From the NCBI GenBank assembly GCA_905221605.1, contig CAJNDS010002090.1, forward strand, positions 592,664 to 656,663: a stretch of DNA of 64,000 nt, written 5' to 3'. Under the pieces are notes generated by a model. The model saw nothing but the letters and a program-made list of their open reading frames with translations. It was not told the origin of the DNA and searched no databases. Shown here piece after piece: positions 1 through 11,708 of the stretch; position 1 is the stretch's first letter, and each line of letters starts with the position of its first letter. The position numbers were made by a program, and so were the translations under genes. This DNA is from Symbiodinium natans (lineage: Eukaryota > Sar > Dinophyceae > Suessiales > Symbiodiniaceae).

Positions 1-3000
1 ACACCCAACCCAAGACTCTGAGGCTGGGAAGGGGCCCTCGCACAAGCGACTCTCAACGGTCCGAGCGGCTCTGGGTTCTCCTCGAAGCCCTGGAGAAACT
101 CTTTCTGGCTCAAGCCTCCATGCTTCGGAGACATTTTTCAGATTCGCAGCTTACAGTTGCATGCTGCATTCAAAGTTGGGTTTTGGAGGCTTGGGCTGTT
201 GAGTCATCCCAAAGAGTCAAAAGCTAGATGCCTCAAAGCTCTCATCCAAGGTCTACATCAAAAGCTTACACGCCAGTGTCTTCGCGGCACAGGCGCGGGA
301 CGTCTACACTTGTGAGGGGCCAATTTCAGATCCCAAGTAATCGTTTGTGCTGAACCACTTCGGGAACCGCGAAGAATTTTCAGTGTGATGAGATTTGTCA
401 TTCAGTTCTAATTTCATGTCAGCGTGGGGTGCAGGGTGCATTCCCAGCATGTGACCTGAGAAAGCATCTGAACTCTTAGCTCATCTTAGCTCTATAACAC
501 CTTCGCCTCTGCTGATGTTATCGTGTGCTTTGACCATGGCGCGTTGAGCAAACGTTGGGGCAGTTGGCTGATCAGTTAGACCCGCTGCAGCCGGGCAGCT
601 GCCGTTTCGATCAGCATCGAGATTTCTGCAAAGCTCCAGCAAACGAAGCTTTCCCTGTAACATGGCTTCCTGGAGACAGACGCCGGGGAAGGCATTCTTT
701 TTCTGCAAGCACGCAAAGGCAGCTTTTGCACACTTCTTAAACCTTGTCAGAATCGAAAATCCATGAACCCTGAACCTTTTCCACCCGTGGCCGTAGACAT
801 GCTGCAGATCCTCCTTGTCGACGATGCCTCTCCTCACCTCCTGCTCGCGTGCGTCGGCGGCGCGCTCCACGACCACCTGAAAGTCCAAAGCTGCAAATTC
901 TTCGGAGTTTCACAGCAAGTTTAGCGATCCTCGGCACACTTAGGTCCATACTGCCCAATGCATGCTTAAGCACAGCTGTCCACGAAAAGCCTCGAGATTG
1001 CAGCCCCTCGGCCCACCTTATTACGACGAACGTGCGCCCTTAAGAGGACTGAACCCTGAGCATGAACATGCTCAGCAGGCCCGTTACAGGTCCCAAGGGC
1101 AGGCCTGGGCCGATCGGACCACATAATAAATTAAGCCTATAGGAAGACCTGGCAGGAAGAAGGCCCGGATTCGATACTTTCCGGGCCAATCCCGGGTTAA
1201 AACCCATTCGAAGCCCCAGTTCCGGTTTGTAAGCGTATTGGAGTAAAGTAATTGGAGCAAACAATTGACGACCCTTGACGACCCTGTGTGGCAATGTCAA
1301 GATAGAAGGCGGCAAACATGTCCATGGCGACATCTGGCACAAGACTCGCTATGGTCTGCTTCACCTTCACACCGTGTGTCTGCCCTTGAGCACTGGACAT
1401 CCTCCAAACCCCCCAAGCCGCTGCCCGACATCCGAAAACCTTTGGCAGCTGCGTGGCAGCCAAGATGAGGTTTAGCATGGTGAGCTGCACGGTGGCCTGC
1501 GGTGCTGTCTACAACATCGTGCACATTACAGCAAGGACAGGTGCAAACATGTGCAGTGCCTACCGCTCCAGTCTATCTTCTCTACGCAAGTTACACTGCT
1601 TCTGGAGAGCTCAAACCGACACCCAGGCCCGTACCGCACTACAATCTATAGCAGAACTGCTTCTGGCATTCAGTCTGTGCCCAGGGCTTCAGGTTCCGAT
1701 GCGACAACTTGGTCATGGAATGCTTTGCCAGGGGGCCAAAACGGCCAGGAACCAAAAGAATGTCCACCAATGCCTGTCCTCGCCAAGAGACGAGGACAAG
1801 ACCGGTTGACAGCTTGAGAGCTCTGGCTGTTCTTTACTGCGGAACTGCGGACCAATGTAGCGAAAGCCAAAACGGCAGAGTCTTAGGCCTTGCATGTAGT
1901 GACGTAGGCTGTGCTCAGCCCTACCGAGGGACACAAGTCTGAACTCGCTTCGTTGAAAGTCTGGAGGCTTGGGCGGTCTGTGCTCGTCTAACTTGTGTAC
2001 GGCTTTTTGCCTTGCTGGGACCATACTATGTCTCGCTCACCGAGGTTCGATGAGAGGGATAGCCACGCTCCCCCAACTGTCTCCCGCCACAGACGTCTGG
2101 AAAATCGTGATCATTGCGGTGAACACCTGTTCCCGACAGGGGTTCGTACTGTGCTGTCTCAAACTCCTCTGACAGAAGCCTTGGGCCTGAAACTAAACCG
2201 CACACCATCTGATACCATATGACAGGCCATGACGCATCCAACCTGAACCAAGGCCCGATTCCGCAGACTGGTTCACATTGACAGCATACGGCCTCCTCTG
2301 TGGGGGAACCTACGTTAGAAAGTGTTGGCTCTGCGGCGACACGGGTATCCAAAGATGTAGTTTCTGCGAGGCCTGGACACTTGAATTGAACAGGCCTTTG
2401 ACTGTTGCAGTATAATACTTGGCGGACCCAACCCCCTTCCAGAGCCTCCTCCGGCTATCCAGGGCCTCCTAGCGTTTTTCCATCGTTTTTCCCAAACTTG
2501 AGCTTGTTTGCTGCAGTCGGGTGGCTGCGCCTCTGCCAAAGTCCAAAAAACCACACCGTGATGAGTTACAGTTCTGTCGAGGCACGGACGAGAAAGCTTG
2601 CGCACATCGGAGGCAGTCGGAATCCTGCCAGATCCTGATTTACGCGCCCAGAGAATTCACACAGGTCCACAGGTCCGGTTGAGGGTTTAGAGTCTAGAGG
2701 GATCAGTACTGCGAGCTTATATGCTTTTGCTGGGACACTGCTTTTGGAGCCACCAGGATGCAAACATGCCAAGGCCCTAGGGGCGGATCTGATCATGCCT
2801 GCAAGATCGAACTAGAACTCAAACTGTTTTTTGCCGGCTGAGAGACTCAGCGTTCAGCGGGTGGAGGATCTGCACCTTGCAGTCTCGATGCTCTAAAGTC
2901 ATACCGGGGCTGCGCTGCAGGCAGGCTGGGGTTCCAGCGATCGAGTGCCGTAAGGGAGATGTTGGCTCTGAGCGTGAGCATCCAACAGAAACCGCACTTC

Positions 3001-5501
3001 ACTTGATATTGCACACGCGCGTTTGACATGCACATGTTGCCAGAAACATCCGATGCCGAGGACAACGCGGCCAGAATTGCCCACACGAGCATCATGACCA
3101 TAACCTGGGAGTACTGAGGGTGTGGGATTCAAGGAAGCATGAACAGCCGGTCAAGGGGTGCAGAGTCCTGATCTTCTCGGAAACCCTATCTGAACTGCAG
3201 ATCCGAAATCCGAAGCTCCCTGAACCGTTCGCTGGAACATTGGAATCCCAGGGTCCATCCCCAGGCCGAAAACAATGGACTTGGCAGCTGCGGAGAATCC
3301 GAGCCTCATTCAGCAGGAAGCGCTTAGGTGGAGAGTGTCTCTGACTTAGGCGATTTGGAGCTAGGGCTTTCAGGTTTGTGCGGGTCGCAGGGTAGGAGCC
3401 GGCTTGGTGAAATTGAAAGTTAGCGGCGGAGTTTAGGGTCACACTCGGGTTTGGCAGCTCTTGGCGCTCTTTGTGAGCTCCAGGGATCGTAAGACAAGAC
3501 AACACCGGCTTCTCTTTTCCCAGAAGGTCAGCTACCTCTTCAAAGTTGAGTTCCCCTTTGATCTATCTGCTGGCTACCGAAACACCAGGGATCCTTCTTG
3601 GAGGCTTCTTGCCCCGAACACCACAAAACCGGACCACCCTTTCAGTTGCCAAGGCACATCAGAATCTTCAGTTCCCAAATCTGTCTCAGCACACGGACTG
3701 CCCGGAAGAGCTTGACCAATCGAAAGATCCTTCGCGAGAAGTTCAGGCTCGGCCTGAATGTGATCCCACAAACGCACTTCTCAGCGTGAGAACACGAGGA
3801 ATTCAAACGAACAAAATGTACCTCAAAATGATCCTTTACACCAAAGGAGTCGAGAACTAGTTTGGGTGGGCTCAGCAGGACAGTGTAAGTGCCACAGAGA
3901 GGAAACGTGTTGTGAGACGTGTCCTGAGGACGGAGATTCGCTCGACGCCGTGCACAAAGTTCAGCGCCGACAAGCAGGCGTCGCAAACAACAACCTTAGC
4001 TTGTCTCACACAGAGCAAAAGCTCACGTAGCGCCCTCGATTTTCAGAAAATTGAAACACGACAGTGTGTCTTGCAGAGCATCGCACATGTCTCGGCCTGG
4101 TTTAAGGCATTGATGGGATGGGGGCTTTGGAGCTCACCCGTAGTCTTTCCAGGCCGGTCACGCTGCAGATTCAGGGAGTTAGGCAGGGGCAGTTTGCGGG
4201 CTTACTTAAGCTTAATTCCCACTGATGCTACCACAGCCCTGAGAAACGAGCAGAACCTGGGGAAGCACCCTCAGAAGATTCCTGTACGGCTAGCACAAGC
4301 TTTAAATTCAGCGCGCTCAACCCTGAAAGCTAAACATCTACAATCGCCCGCGACTTCGTTTTCGGATTCAACTCTTCTTTTGGCTTCTCTGGCATTGTGA
4401 GTTGCAAGCAAGAGTCATCGTAGCCACCCCCTATATCAACATCTAGCGCTGAAGGGAACGCGACTTGTGATGAACTATATTAAGTTAAGTAAAGGCCTTC
4501 AGATCCAAAACGCTGGGCTTAAGCCTCCAATGCCGGGCCACCACAAGGTCCATCCAGTTCCAATGGTCTTGGAAGAACTTGCATCGAAATATGCAAATCT
4601 TCGCAGTGCACTCGACCACGTAGATCTGAGCGGCATCAAGTCAAAACAGAGCTAAGCTCTTGGAGGAGTAGAAAGGTGTTTTCGTCGGAAGTAACTGCTG
4701 ATTGGGGGGCACAGAAAGTGCAAACACTCTTGATGGCCAGGGAGGGCCCCGACACGAGAGAAAGTGTTGAGAAAGACACCGGGACACCATCCCCGAGTCC
4801 CCGAGCCGCTCTCAACAAAATCCTTGGACGCTGGACTGCGTTCATCAGCCACCTGCAGAACTTGTGAAAAGAAAAAATGTCCGCACTGGTTCTTAAATGT
4901 TTTGCTTCAGAGGGACGAAGAGAAAAGCCAAATTCGTCGTTGACATCCACAAGGGGGGAGCTTCACCGTCCGCAGTCAAGTCCGTCTCAATGACGATAAA
5001 CACCTCAAGGCCCCGAACAGCATCGCTCTCTCAACACACGGCCAAAATGCTGAGACCTGACAGGCACTTGGAAAGGGGGGGGGGGGGGGGGGGAGTGTGT
5101 GCCCGAGCTGGGATGATTGGAAGCGTAAGCTTATTCACGCGCAGCAAAGTTTGTGACGCTTGTGCTTTAAAAGCTGCCAAGGCCCTGGCAATATTGGTAC
5201 CTTGGTCAAAGCGTGCAAAAGGCTGAAACACTTTCGCCATGCTTCGTGCTGTACAACCGCCACCAAGTTCCCATAACATTCAGACACCATGCCGAGCAAT
5301 GCCGAAGGAGTGTCAACGTGGAGCTGCTAGTGGTCTGGTCTAAAAAGTCTCTAGAAAGTTTCTGGGCTGACGCATCTGAGCTGTGCAAAGCCTGAACGTC
5401 ATTATTGGCAGCAGAACCATGTGGAATCAGCATGCAGTCAAGTGGCAAATGACCAAAGATATAAGGCTTTCGAAGCGGGTGGAACCGACGAATCTGACGA
5501 C
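1..5501 (-). CDS. Channel A: single-domain voltage-gated cation channel with EF-hand (partial)
   Basis: A six-helix voltage-gated cation channel of the plasma or an internal membrane, read from short exons on the minus strand. Exons: 5501-5436 (S1 start, 'RFESLISLVI'), 5003-about 4974 (S1 end, 'VFIVIETD'), 4625-4545 (S2 to S3, 'KFFQDHWNWMD'), 3994-3924 (S3), 3729-3650 (S4 sensor), 3104-3069 (S5, 'VMVMMLVWAILA'), 2126-2041 (pore loop, 'AGDSWG'), 1773-1737 and 1496-1458 (S6, ending 'MLNLILA'), 876-838 ('VVVERAADAREQE'), 669-589 and 104-about 70 (EF-hand). Phase matches across each join that I could test, for example pore (86 nt) to S6 (37 nt). Donors are GC, GT or one GA; acceptors are AG. The exon between S4 and S5, the turret and the N-terminus were not found. 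The C-terminus lies beyond position 1. Family assignment rests on S4, pore and S6 together; ion selectivity is not known. Confidence 0.88.
589..669 (-). CDS. Channel A exon: EF-hand helix and loop
   Basis: This 27-codon exon encodes 'LLELCRNLDADRNGSCPA'. Joining it through a GC-AG intron to the next exon (starting at 104, 'KEFLQGFEENPE') gives a loop of exactly 12 residues, DADRNGSCPAKE. It has acidic residues at positions 1 and 3, Asn at 5, Gly at 6 and Glu at 12, as expected for a Ca2+-binding EF-hand. The exact loop length is the best support for the non-canonical GC donor at 588-587. The equivalent exon of channel B is also 81 nt. Confidence 0.85.
2041..2126 (-). CDS. Channel A exon: pore loop
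   Basis: Encodes 'MITIFQTSVAGDSWGSVAIP', a P-loop with the G-D-x-W-G pattern seen in single-domain protist cation channels. It is preceded by an AG acceptor and followed by GTGAGC. The exon ends in codon phase 2, which the next exon at 1773 completes to Arg. A single Asp filter residue followed by Trp resembles the T/S-x-D-x-W filter of CatSper channels. Cation selectivity cannot be read from this alone. Confidence 0.88.
3650..3729 (-). CDS. Channel A exon: S4 voltage sensor
   Basis: Encodes 'IFRLVKLFRAVRVLRQIWEL'. Counting the Arg formed at the splice junction, positive residues fall every third position (R-R-K-R-R-R), the hallmark of an S4 voltage sensor. The exon is 80 nt and starts and ends in the same phases as the 80-nt S4 exon of channel B at 34943-34864. 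The donor is GC. Confidence 0.9.
5075..5093. repeat. Poly-G tract (19 G)
   Basis: Uninterrupted run of 19 G inside the long intron between the first two recognised channel A exons. Length may vary between alleles or be miscounted in assembly. Confidence 0.95.
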
Positions 5502-5971
5502 CTTTGCCGGCTTCCAGTTCAACCAGACATGCTTCATGTTTGCTGGTTGCTACTGCTTCTGCTTCGGTTCATCAGCAGCATGGTGAGGGCAGTGCTGTTC
5601 CTGGGTACATGCCTGTCCCTCTGCGTTTCCTGCACTTGCCTGTTTCGAACAGCCAAGCACACCCCCTACCATAGAATCTCTAAACCGTTAAGCCGATAAC
5701 TCTCTCCCGTACGACACCGCCTCATCATGGACCATAATCCCCCAATCCCCCAACCATGAAACCAATCAATTTGCCCGAGAATGTTCTGGTGGCCGCGTCC
5801 TAGGCCGATGATTAGGGCATCTTATGAAAGCTCCAAAAAGGCGCAGGATTCCCCGTACCTTTTCTGTGGACAGTTTGGCCCCGGAAAAATTTAAACCATC
5901 CATGCGCCCGCAGTCCATTTACAGAAGGGCTGGCGAACTTCCTGAAACTCTCCCATTGCTGGCTTGCTGCG

Positions 5972-6048
5972 GTTTTGTGTTTGTGTTTGTGTTTGTGTTT
6001 GTCTATGTGTTTGTGTGTGCGCGCGCGTGCGTGTGCGCGTGTGTTTGA
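5972..6048. repeat. TTTGTG / GT microsatellite
   Basis: Five-plus copies of TTTGTG passing into alternating GT/GC. It produces a spurious Val/Phe/Cys-rich open frame on the plus strand. Confidence 0.95.
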
Positions 6049-6729
6049 TTATCCGGCGCGTTGCCTCATAATTTACTGTAGACTGTTATGCTCATAGGCC
6101 GGAGCCCTTTTTGACCGTGGACTCTGGACGACCCTTCCAACAAATTCGCTCATATTTCTTAAACGGTTTTAACTGGTGCATCATTCGGCATCAGGAACTT
6201 GCTCCCCACCCTCGGTGTCGGGTTCTGCGATTATCAAGATATCAAAAGTGCGGTAGGCTGCCCTGGATGGACATACATACATCTGCCCCGCCCACCCCCC
6301 GTCCATATTTCCTGCACTTGCACGCCTTCGAAAAAGCTGAGAGGGGGGGGATACTAAGATCCTCCTTGCAAGTCGAGTGTTGAGGGGTTAAGAACTTGCA
6401 GTGGATTGCGCCATGCCCCAATACCTGAAGTCGGTCCTTCACCAGGTGATTGCGCATCTTTTTCGATCCATGTTGACACAGATCCAGAGGCAAAAAAAAT
6501 GGCCCGAGCAACACACGCACGGCAACAAAAACCGAACACAAAAAAAAACAGGCCTCCGCCATGCTTTCTCCCAACGGACGGTGCTTGAACTGAAAACAAA
6601 TTTCAAGCAGTGCCACAACTCATTCATTCGTGTCATTATGTGTCAGTAGTCATGAGTCGTAGATGTCGTAGATGTCTCCACACTCATATTGAGTATGCAC
6701 GTGGTACTGGAAACGCATCGTTGGAGCCG

Positions 6730-6759
6730 CCCCCCCCCCCCCCCCCCCCCCCCCCCCCC
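6730..6759. repeat. Poly-C tract (30 C)
   Basis: Thirty consecutive C, followed by more C-rich sequence. It yields poly-Pro and poly-Gly chance frames in both directions. Confidence 0.95.
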
Positions 6760-8462
6760 ACCCTCGCCGCCCCCCTATACTTCTTGTCTGAACGTGCAGC
6801 CCACATCCTTAGCCTGCTGCTCTGAGGCGCTCGCTTCTGCAAACGCGCTGAACTGTGCCAACGAGATTTCTTCGATTTCTTCTTGACACTGTAAATCTCG
6901 TGACATTTTTCGACCAAAACCCCCACGGAACAATATTTGCGGAACAAGAAACCATGCATTTTGGGTGTGTCATTCTTGGACACCTGGAAACCACATTTCG
7001 CGCGTCCTGCTCACGTTTGTGGAACCAAACCTTCGAAAACACAAACGAACACCTATAAGCCACCACCCACCCCCTCCCGGCCCCATGCCAGTGTTTCCAA
7101 GCCGTGAAGAGAAGAAAAACACACGATGCGTTGCACTGTTGCGACCTTGTGCTTGCCTTCTTGTTCCCTTTACTTGTGGACTGAAGGACAGGAGGTCAGA
7201 GGGCACCAGAAGACATGAGGCCTAGAGACAACCCAAGTTTCTGCCAACAACATTTGCCAGAAAGAACACCAAACCTTGTCCCAAACAAATCGCACAGCTT
7301 TCCTCGAGCCAAACAGTTTCTGACATGCACCAGTGGAATGAGGCCCGAAGGCACCCGGCTTGAGAGCTGCAGCACCTAGGACCTTGCGTCATATCGGGTC
7401 TGAAGTTTTGACCAGCGCTTTCTTTAGGCGCAGGCCCTTCGGGTTAAGAGCTTGGGGAAAACTTCGAAGAACGCCGGCAGACTCATACCACGAGAGAAGG
7501 AGAGTGGCTGTGTTCATGTTCCCGTCGTCGCGGTGGTGATGATGGTTGGTGAGAGCTTTGCCTGGGCTGGAGTACGAAAACCCGAAGAGACACCCTGAAC
7601 TCATGCGCAGCTGCACGAGATATACGAGCGTTGTGCCTCCAGTCCGATGTAACTTGCCAGATAAGACCACCCGTTTGCTTCCTCAACCCTGGGACAGGAC
7701 GCTTCTTCTGCGCGCAAGCCAACATGAACCCGCCTACCCGCAGCCCCAGCAAAAGGGGTTGTAGAGACCCCAGCAGGTGGACGAAAACGGAAGATTATGG
7801 GTACTGGATGAAGGAGGTTGGACTGTGCAGCCTCAGGCTTTGGCTGGGATTCCTGCTGTGCCTGCAGTCTGAAATTTAAACTTACCGGCGATATCGAGGG
7901 CATGGTCTCCAGAGCTCCTTTGGGCTTGCGCTTACGAGTAGGACTGTCGGGTCGCGACACCAAGCGACTCCCGAAATCAGAAACAAACCTCACTCATTTC
8001 CAGACGATCCCGAAGCCTCAAGCCTTCACAGTTTTGGAAGCCTCTGAGAGCCACAACTCAAGGGAAAACGCAGCACGGTGTCTGATTTCAGCCACCGCAT
8101 CATCCGCGGTGTGCCTGCAACTTGGCCCAGGTGGTCAGGCTTAGCATCCCAAAGGCCCGAAAAAGGAAGCACTGCTGGTGCAAATCTCCTCAAGTCTACC
8201 CGCCAGCCCCGCGTGAGAAATCGCGAGAGTGCAAGTGCCGATGCAAGATGCCCTAAAGGCCCTAAAGCCGAAGCCCAAATTGAATGTTCTGACTGGAGAG
8301 TCTCCGCCTCAGGTGAGATGTTTGTACCGGAGGCTGAGGCTTGAGCATTTTCCGCTTGAGCTCTGAACCCATGTGCTCGCACAAAAGGCTGGGCAGCTAC
8401 CAGAAGCGTCCGAAGAAACAACTGAGTTTGGCACTGTTTTTAACGTTTTCAATTTTTCAGGC

Positions 8463-8537
8463 CAGCTGCACATGCTCTTCGTCCGCGTATGTGCCGGCCG
8501 TTTCATGGACCGAGCGGCTCTCGAGCTTCTTCTTCAC
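8463..8537 (-). CDS. Orphan exon candidate, 25 codons, unknown protein
   Basis: Bounded by an AG|G acceptor and a GC donor, the pattern of the confirmed exons here. Encodes a charged stretch beginning 'VKKKLESRSVHETAGTY' and ending 'HVQL'. It sits upstream of channel A on the same strand, so it could be an N-terminal exon of that gene or part of another gene. No family recognised. Confidence 0.4.
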
Positions 8538-9962
8538 CTCGGTGCCCGACTCAATGCTTATGTCTCTCCTTACTATTCGTTATATTGGTGTGCCTGAAAT
8601 CCAAACTGTCAAACCCACACAGCTCACGGGTTCGGGTTCAAGGTTCCATGTCCATGTCTCTTGAGAATCGCTCATGCTGGTTGACAAACCCAGAAGAAAA
8701 TGTGTCGTAGTCGTAGGTCATTCTGCGAAACTCAGCACTCCACGTTACATATAGGAGGGTATTCCCCAAGGGAAGACCAAGAGCAAGGGAAGTGCCAACA
8801 AAGGCAAGGGCAAAAAGCAAATACTCAATCTCTGCTCGGGGACAAGATCCAGGAGCGTGACCCTGCTCTCCCGGTAGTGGAGGCCTAATTTAACCTCTAG
8901 TTTCCCGATAGAACCCAAGCTTGTTCCGAAAAATGGTCCTGCACGTCACCAGCACCGCTTAAGAGGGACGTTCGTCACAGAAAGAACACACACGCACACT
9001 TATTGCGAGGGTGGCGTACACGCAAAGGAAGCGGGCCACCAGTGACTAAAGTTGCCCGCGCTCAATCATTCAATGGTGCAACGGCGCACGGTGGTTTTGA
9101 CGCTGACGAGAAAGAACATCCAGAAGCAGGAAACACAGAAAACAAAACAACAAAACATAAAACTGATAGATTGGGAGATCTGAAGACAGACCGCATATTG
9201 CAAACCATCCTCAAATCTCACCGCGTTCGCTCGCTTCCATGCTTAGGCTTGTATTGGTAACGACTGTATGAACTTGCTCGCCAAGCGTATTTCTTGAATC
9301 CTTCAATGATGCACTCCAGGCTTTTGCTCACAACCCCAGCGCTGCGGATGTTTTCTTGCAGGATCACGCTGGCATGCGAAGCGCCCCAGCTCGCCAAAGT
9401 TGCTTCCGTGGTGGTTCCATGGAGACACATGCTTCACATGATCGGATCTGAGTCACATTTCGAAGCCCCCCCCAAGGGCAGGGGCCAACTTGCTTCACTA
9501 CGTGAAGCCGCTTGTACGTCGCAATAAGCAATGCAATGCTTGAGGTGGGAGGGAAGGAGATGCATTTTTCACATGTGCGCAACAACAAACAACAATGCAC
9601 TGTCCTGCGAGCATTTGCCTCCGCCGGATTCTATGAAAAACGTTTGTCCCCTGCCGGGGACATTATCAAGTTGCAGTTGTTGTGCGCATGTGCCAGTGTA
9701 CAGGTGTACAGGCAGTCAACCAAAGCCAACCTACATGCATGTGTGGTGAATACTTATAGCCTACAGGGACTGTTTTTTTTGTGGCTCCGAGCAGCGTCCC
9801 ACATCCAAAACGAGACGATTCAAGCTTGCTTCTGGCGCACACATTTCAATTCAATAATCGTGCTGCACGCCTCAACCTCGCGTTGGTCCTTCTGTGCGCA
9901 AGAAGGTCAAGCCCTACATGGATCATGTGAGAGCGCCAGCATCTGGGCGGCACACGCAAGGC
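8538..9962. other. No gene recognised
   Basis: Between two exon candidates. I see no repeat of note and no exon pattern I trust. It is probably intron or spacer. Confidence 0.4.
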
Positions 9963-10028
9963 GAATTGTTTGTGAGACACATCAAGCCAAGCGACTTTCT
10001 CCATGTCCTCTTTGGTGATCTCCTTCTC
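9963..10028 (-). CDS. Orphan exon candidate, 22 codons, unknown protein
   Basis: An AG|G acceptor, a GC donor and an exact 22-codon length. Encodes 'EKEITKEDMEKVAWLDVSH' and three further residues, a charged helical stretch. The overlapping plus-strand open frames look like noise. No family recognised; possibly the same transcription unit as the neighbouring candidates. Confidence 0.4.
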
Positions 10029-11251
10029 CTTACAGGCACAGGGCTTCAGTATTGCAATGTACTGCACTCTCACAACTGGGTCTTGCCAAAATATCCTCAT
10101 CACTGTTCAGCGTTCTTGCGCACGTTGTTAGGGCAATGCGCTCGTCTTCGCTTGTTTGCGCTCGTCTCCGCAGGAATCTTCGTGTGCCTTCGCTCGTCTT
10201 CGTGCATCTTCGCTCGGTTTTGCAGATTTCCGCACGATCGCACCACCACCAGAGTCTAACTTTTGGGCTACCGGTTTTCATAGGGGAACCCGTGATACTG
10301 GTCAAGGGCGCGGGTAGTCCTTCTGTCTCTGTTTCCATCTTGCATTTCTTTCTCTCTTTCTGCCACGGAGCCTTTTTACTTTTGTATCTCTTGGTGTTTG
10401 CTTGCTTTCATTTCAGTTTTTGAAGGCTAAACCGCCGAAGCCTCCACGCAGTTCGCGCGCCCAGCAGTGCGAGAAACAATCCGCAAGAAACAGAAAGTGA
10501 TGTGGTTGAAGTCCCCTCCTGGGTCCAGTGCGGCAGCTTCACATGGCTCCCTATCCCTTGACAAACAGGAACTGACCTCGGTGATCGCCCCACTGAACAG
10601 CTGAAATTCCCCCTTCAACCTACACGTGCCCGGGACCCCTAAAAGTGGCCCGATCAGAGGGGACATGTCTGGTCATGCGGTCCTTGTTTCCTAACACGCA
10701 CACTCTCTCTCTCTCTCTCTCTTTTCTTTCTTGGGGGGCTGGGGTTAGGGGTTTCCCCCCTCCCGGCGCGCCGTCCGTGCGCCCCAATTTTCGGAGCGAA
10801 ATGGATCAGATGGGGAGGGGGGTCCCTCCGATCTTGGGAGCTGCTCTCTTCTTCTTCCCCAACACCTCAACGGGCTCTTTGCAAGAAGGTCTTGTAATGA
10901 ACCCAAGTCTCATGGTCTGAAAGCCTCCTTCCGTTCGGACTGAAACCTTTCCTCGGCCAGGCATTGTAGAATGAAGTTGGAACGGCTTTGGAGGTCTTGG
11001 CTACTCAGGGCTTCTGCACTGAACTACCAAGACGGCCAACAGTAAATATGGCTGATAACGCTACTGTAACTGTTTGCATGACATGCGCACCCGTGGTGCA
11101 TAAGAACATGTTCCAAGAGGGCTAGCATGCAACAAGCACACAGTATGCACGGCATAGGAAAACAAGGAGGCGGAGTGAAGGGCAACAAGAGCGCTTCGAG
11201 CTTAAACATTGTATTCGTATAGAAAACATGTGCATAAGATTCCTTGGCAGC
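10029..11251. other. No gene recognised; CT tract inside
   Basis: Holds a pure CT run at about 10703-10722 followed by a G/C-rich stretch. No convincing exon seen. Confidence 0.45.
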
Positions 11252-11309
11252 CCAATCCCTTCTGAGACTCGAGATACCAGTGCTTTCCCAACAGCTGACG
11301 CAGGGCTTC
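11252..11309 (-). CDS. Orphan exon candidate, unknown protein
   Basis: Encodes 'EALRQLLGKHWYLESQKGL' between an AG|G acceptor and a GC donor. The upstream in-frame sequence ('LIQFNARRWQLE') also looks protein-like, so the true exon could start earlier. No family recognised. Confidence 0.35.
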
Positions 11310-11415
11310 CTCCAGCTGCCAGCGCCGAGCGTTGAATTGTATAAGCTCTAGCATCAATGCGTTTCCAAATTGCAGTTTCTCAGGTCTTCGGCTTTGGCTT
11401 TCGCGCTGCCAGCCT

Positions 11416-11433
11416 CCCCCCCCCCCCCCCCCC
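11416..11433. repeat. Poly-C tract (18 C)
   Basis: Homopolymer followed by an A-rich patch; presumably intronic. Confidence 0.95.
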
Positions 11434-11663
11434 AAGAAAAAAACTAAGCTGCTTCGAGCGGGCAAGACTAACCCGAAGTTCCGCACACCACAGCTCAGCA
11501 GACGCTTCTCCATTCTTCGAGGCCGAAGGAAAGGAAACATCGAGGATGAATCACGAAGTTGTTAGGATAAAGGAAGGCTCTGAAGATTTCCCAAGACGAC
11601 ATGGCAGAGTTGACAGTACGAGATCCGACGAGATCTGGCCACTCATGGTTGGGATGCGACAGC

Positions 11664-11708
11664 CTTTCTGGGCTCCCTGCTTGTAGTTGTCGTCCATGAA
11701 GAAGGTAC
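11664..11708 (-). CDS. Orphan exon candidate, unknown protein
   Basis: Encodes 'TFFMDDNYKQGAQK' plus split codons at both ends, with an AG|G acceptor and a GC donor. It looks like a piece of a soluble protein but is too short to assign. Confidence 0.4.

Larger units (their letters stand above)
5502..8462. other. Upstream of channel A S1: no exon recognised
   Basis: About 3 kb expected to carry N-terminal exons and introns of channel A if the gene continues. I recognised none with confidence. Apart from a GT-rich tract and a poly-C run listed separately, I see nothing definite. Confidence 0.5.

Noticed and set aside
107..114. GGCTCAAG on the plus strand as a second relict spliced leader
   Set aside because: Only about 12 of 21 positions match and it overlaps the acceptor of the last channel A exon on the other strand.
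481..888. 135-codon minus-strand ORF as a stand-alone protein
   Set aside because: It reads through an intron. Only 876-838 and 669-589 within it are channel A exons; the rest is intron translation.
6610..6983. Poly-Pro and poly-Gly ORFs on both strands
   Set aside because: Produced by the 30-C homopolymer.
9512..10018. 168-codon plus-strand ORF
   Set aside because: No domain, low-complexity neighbours, and antisense to a better supported exon candidate at 10028-9963.
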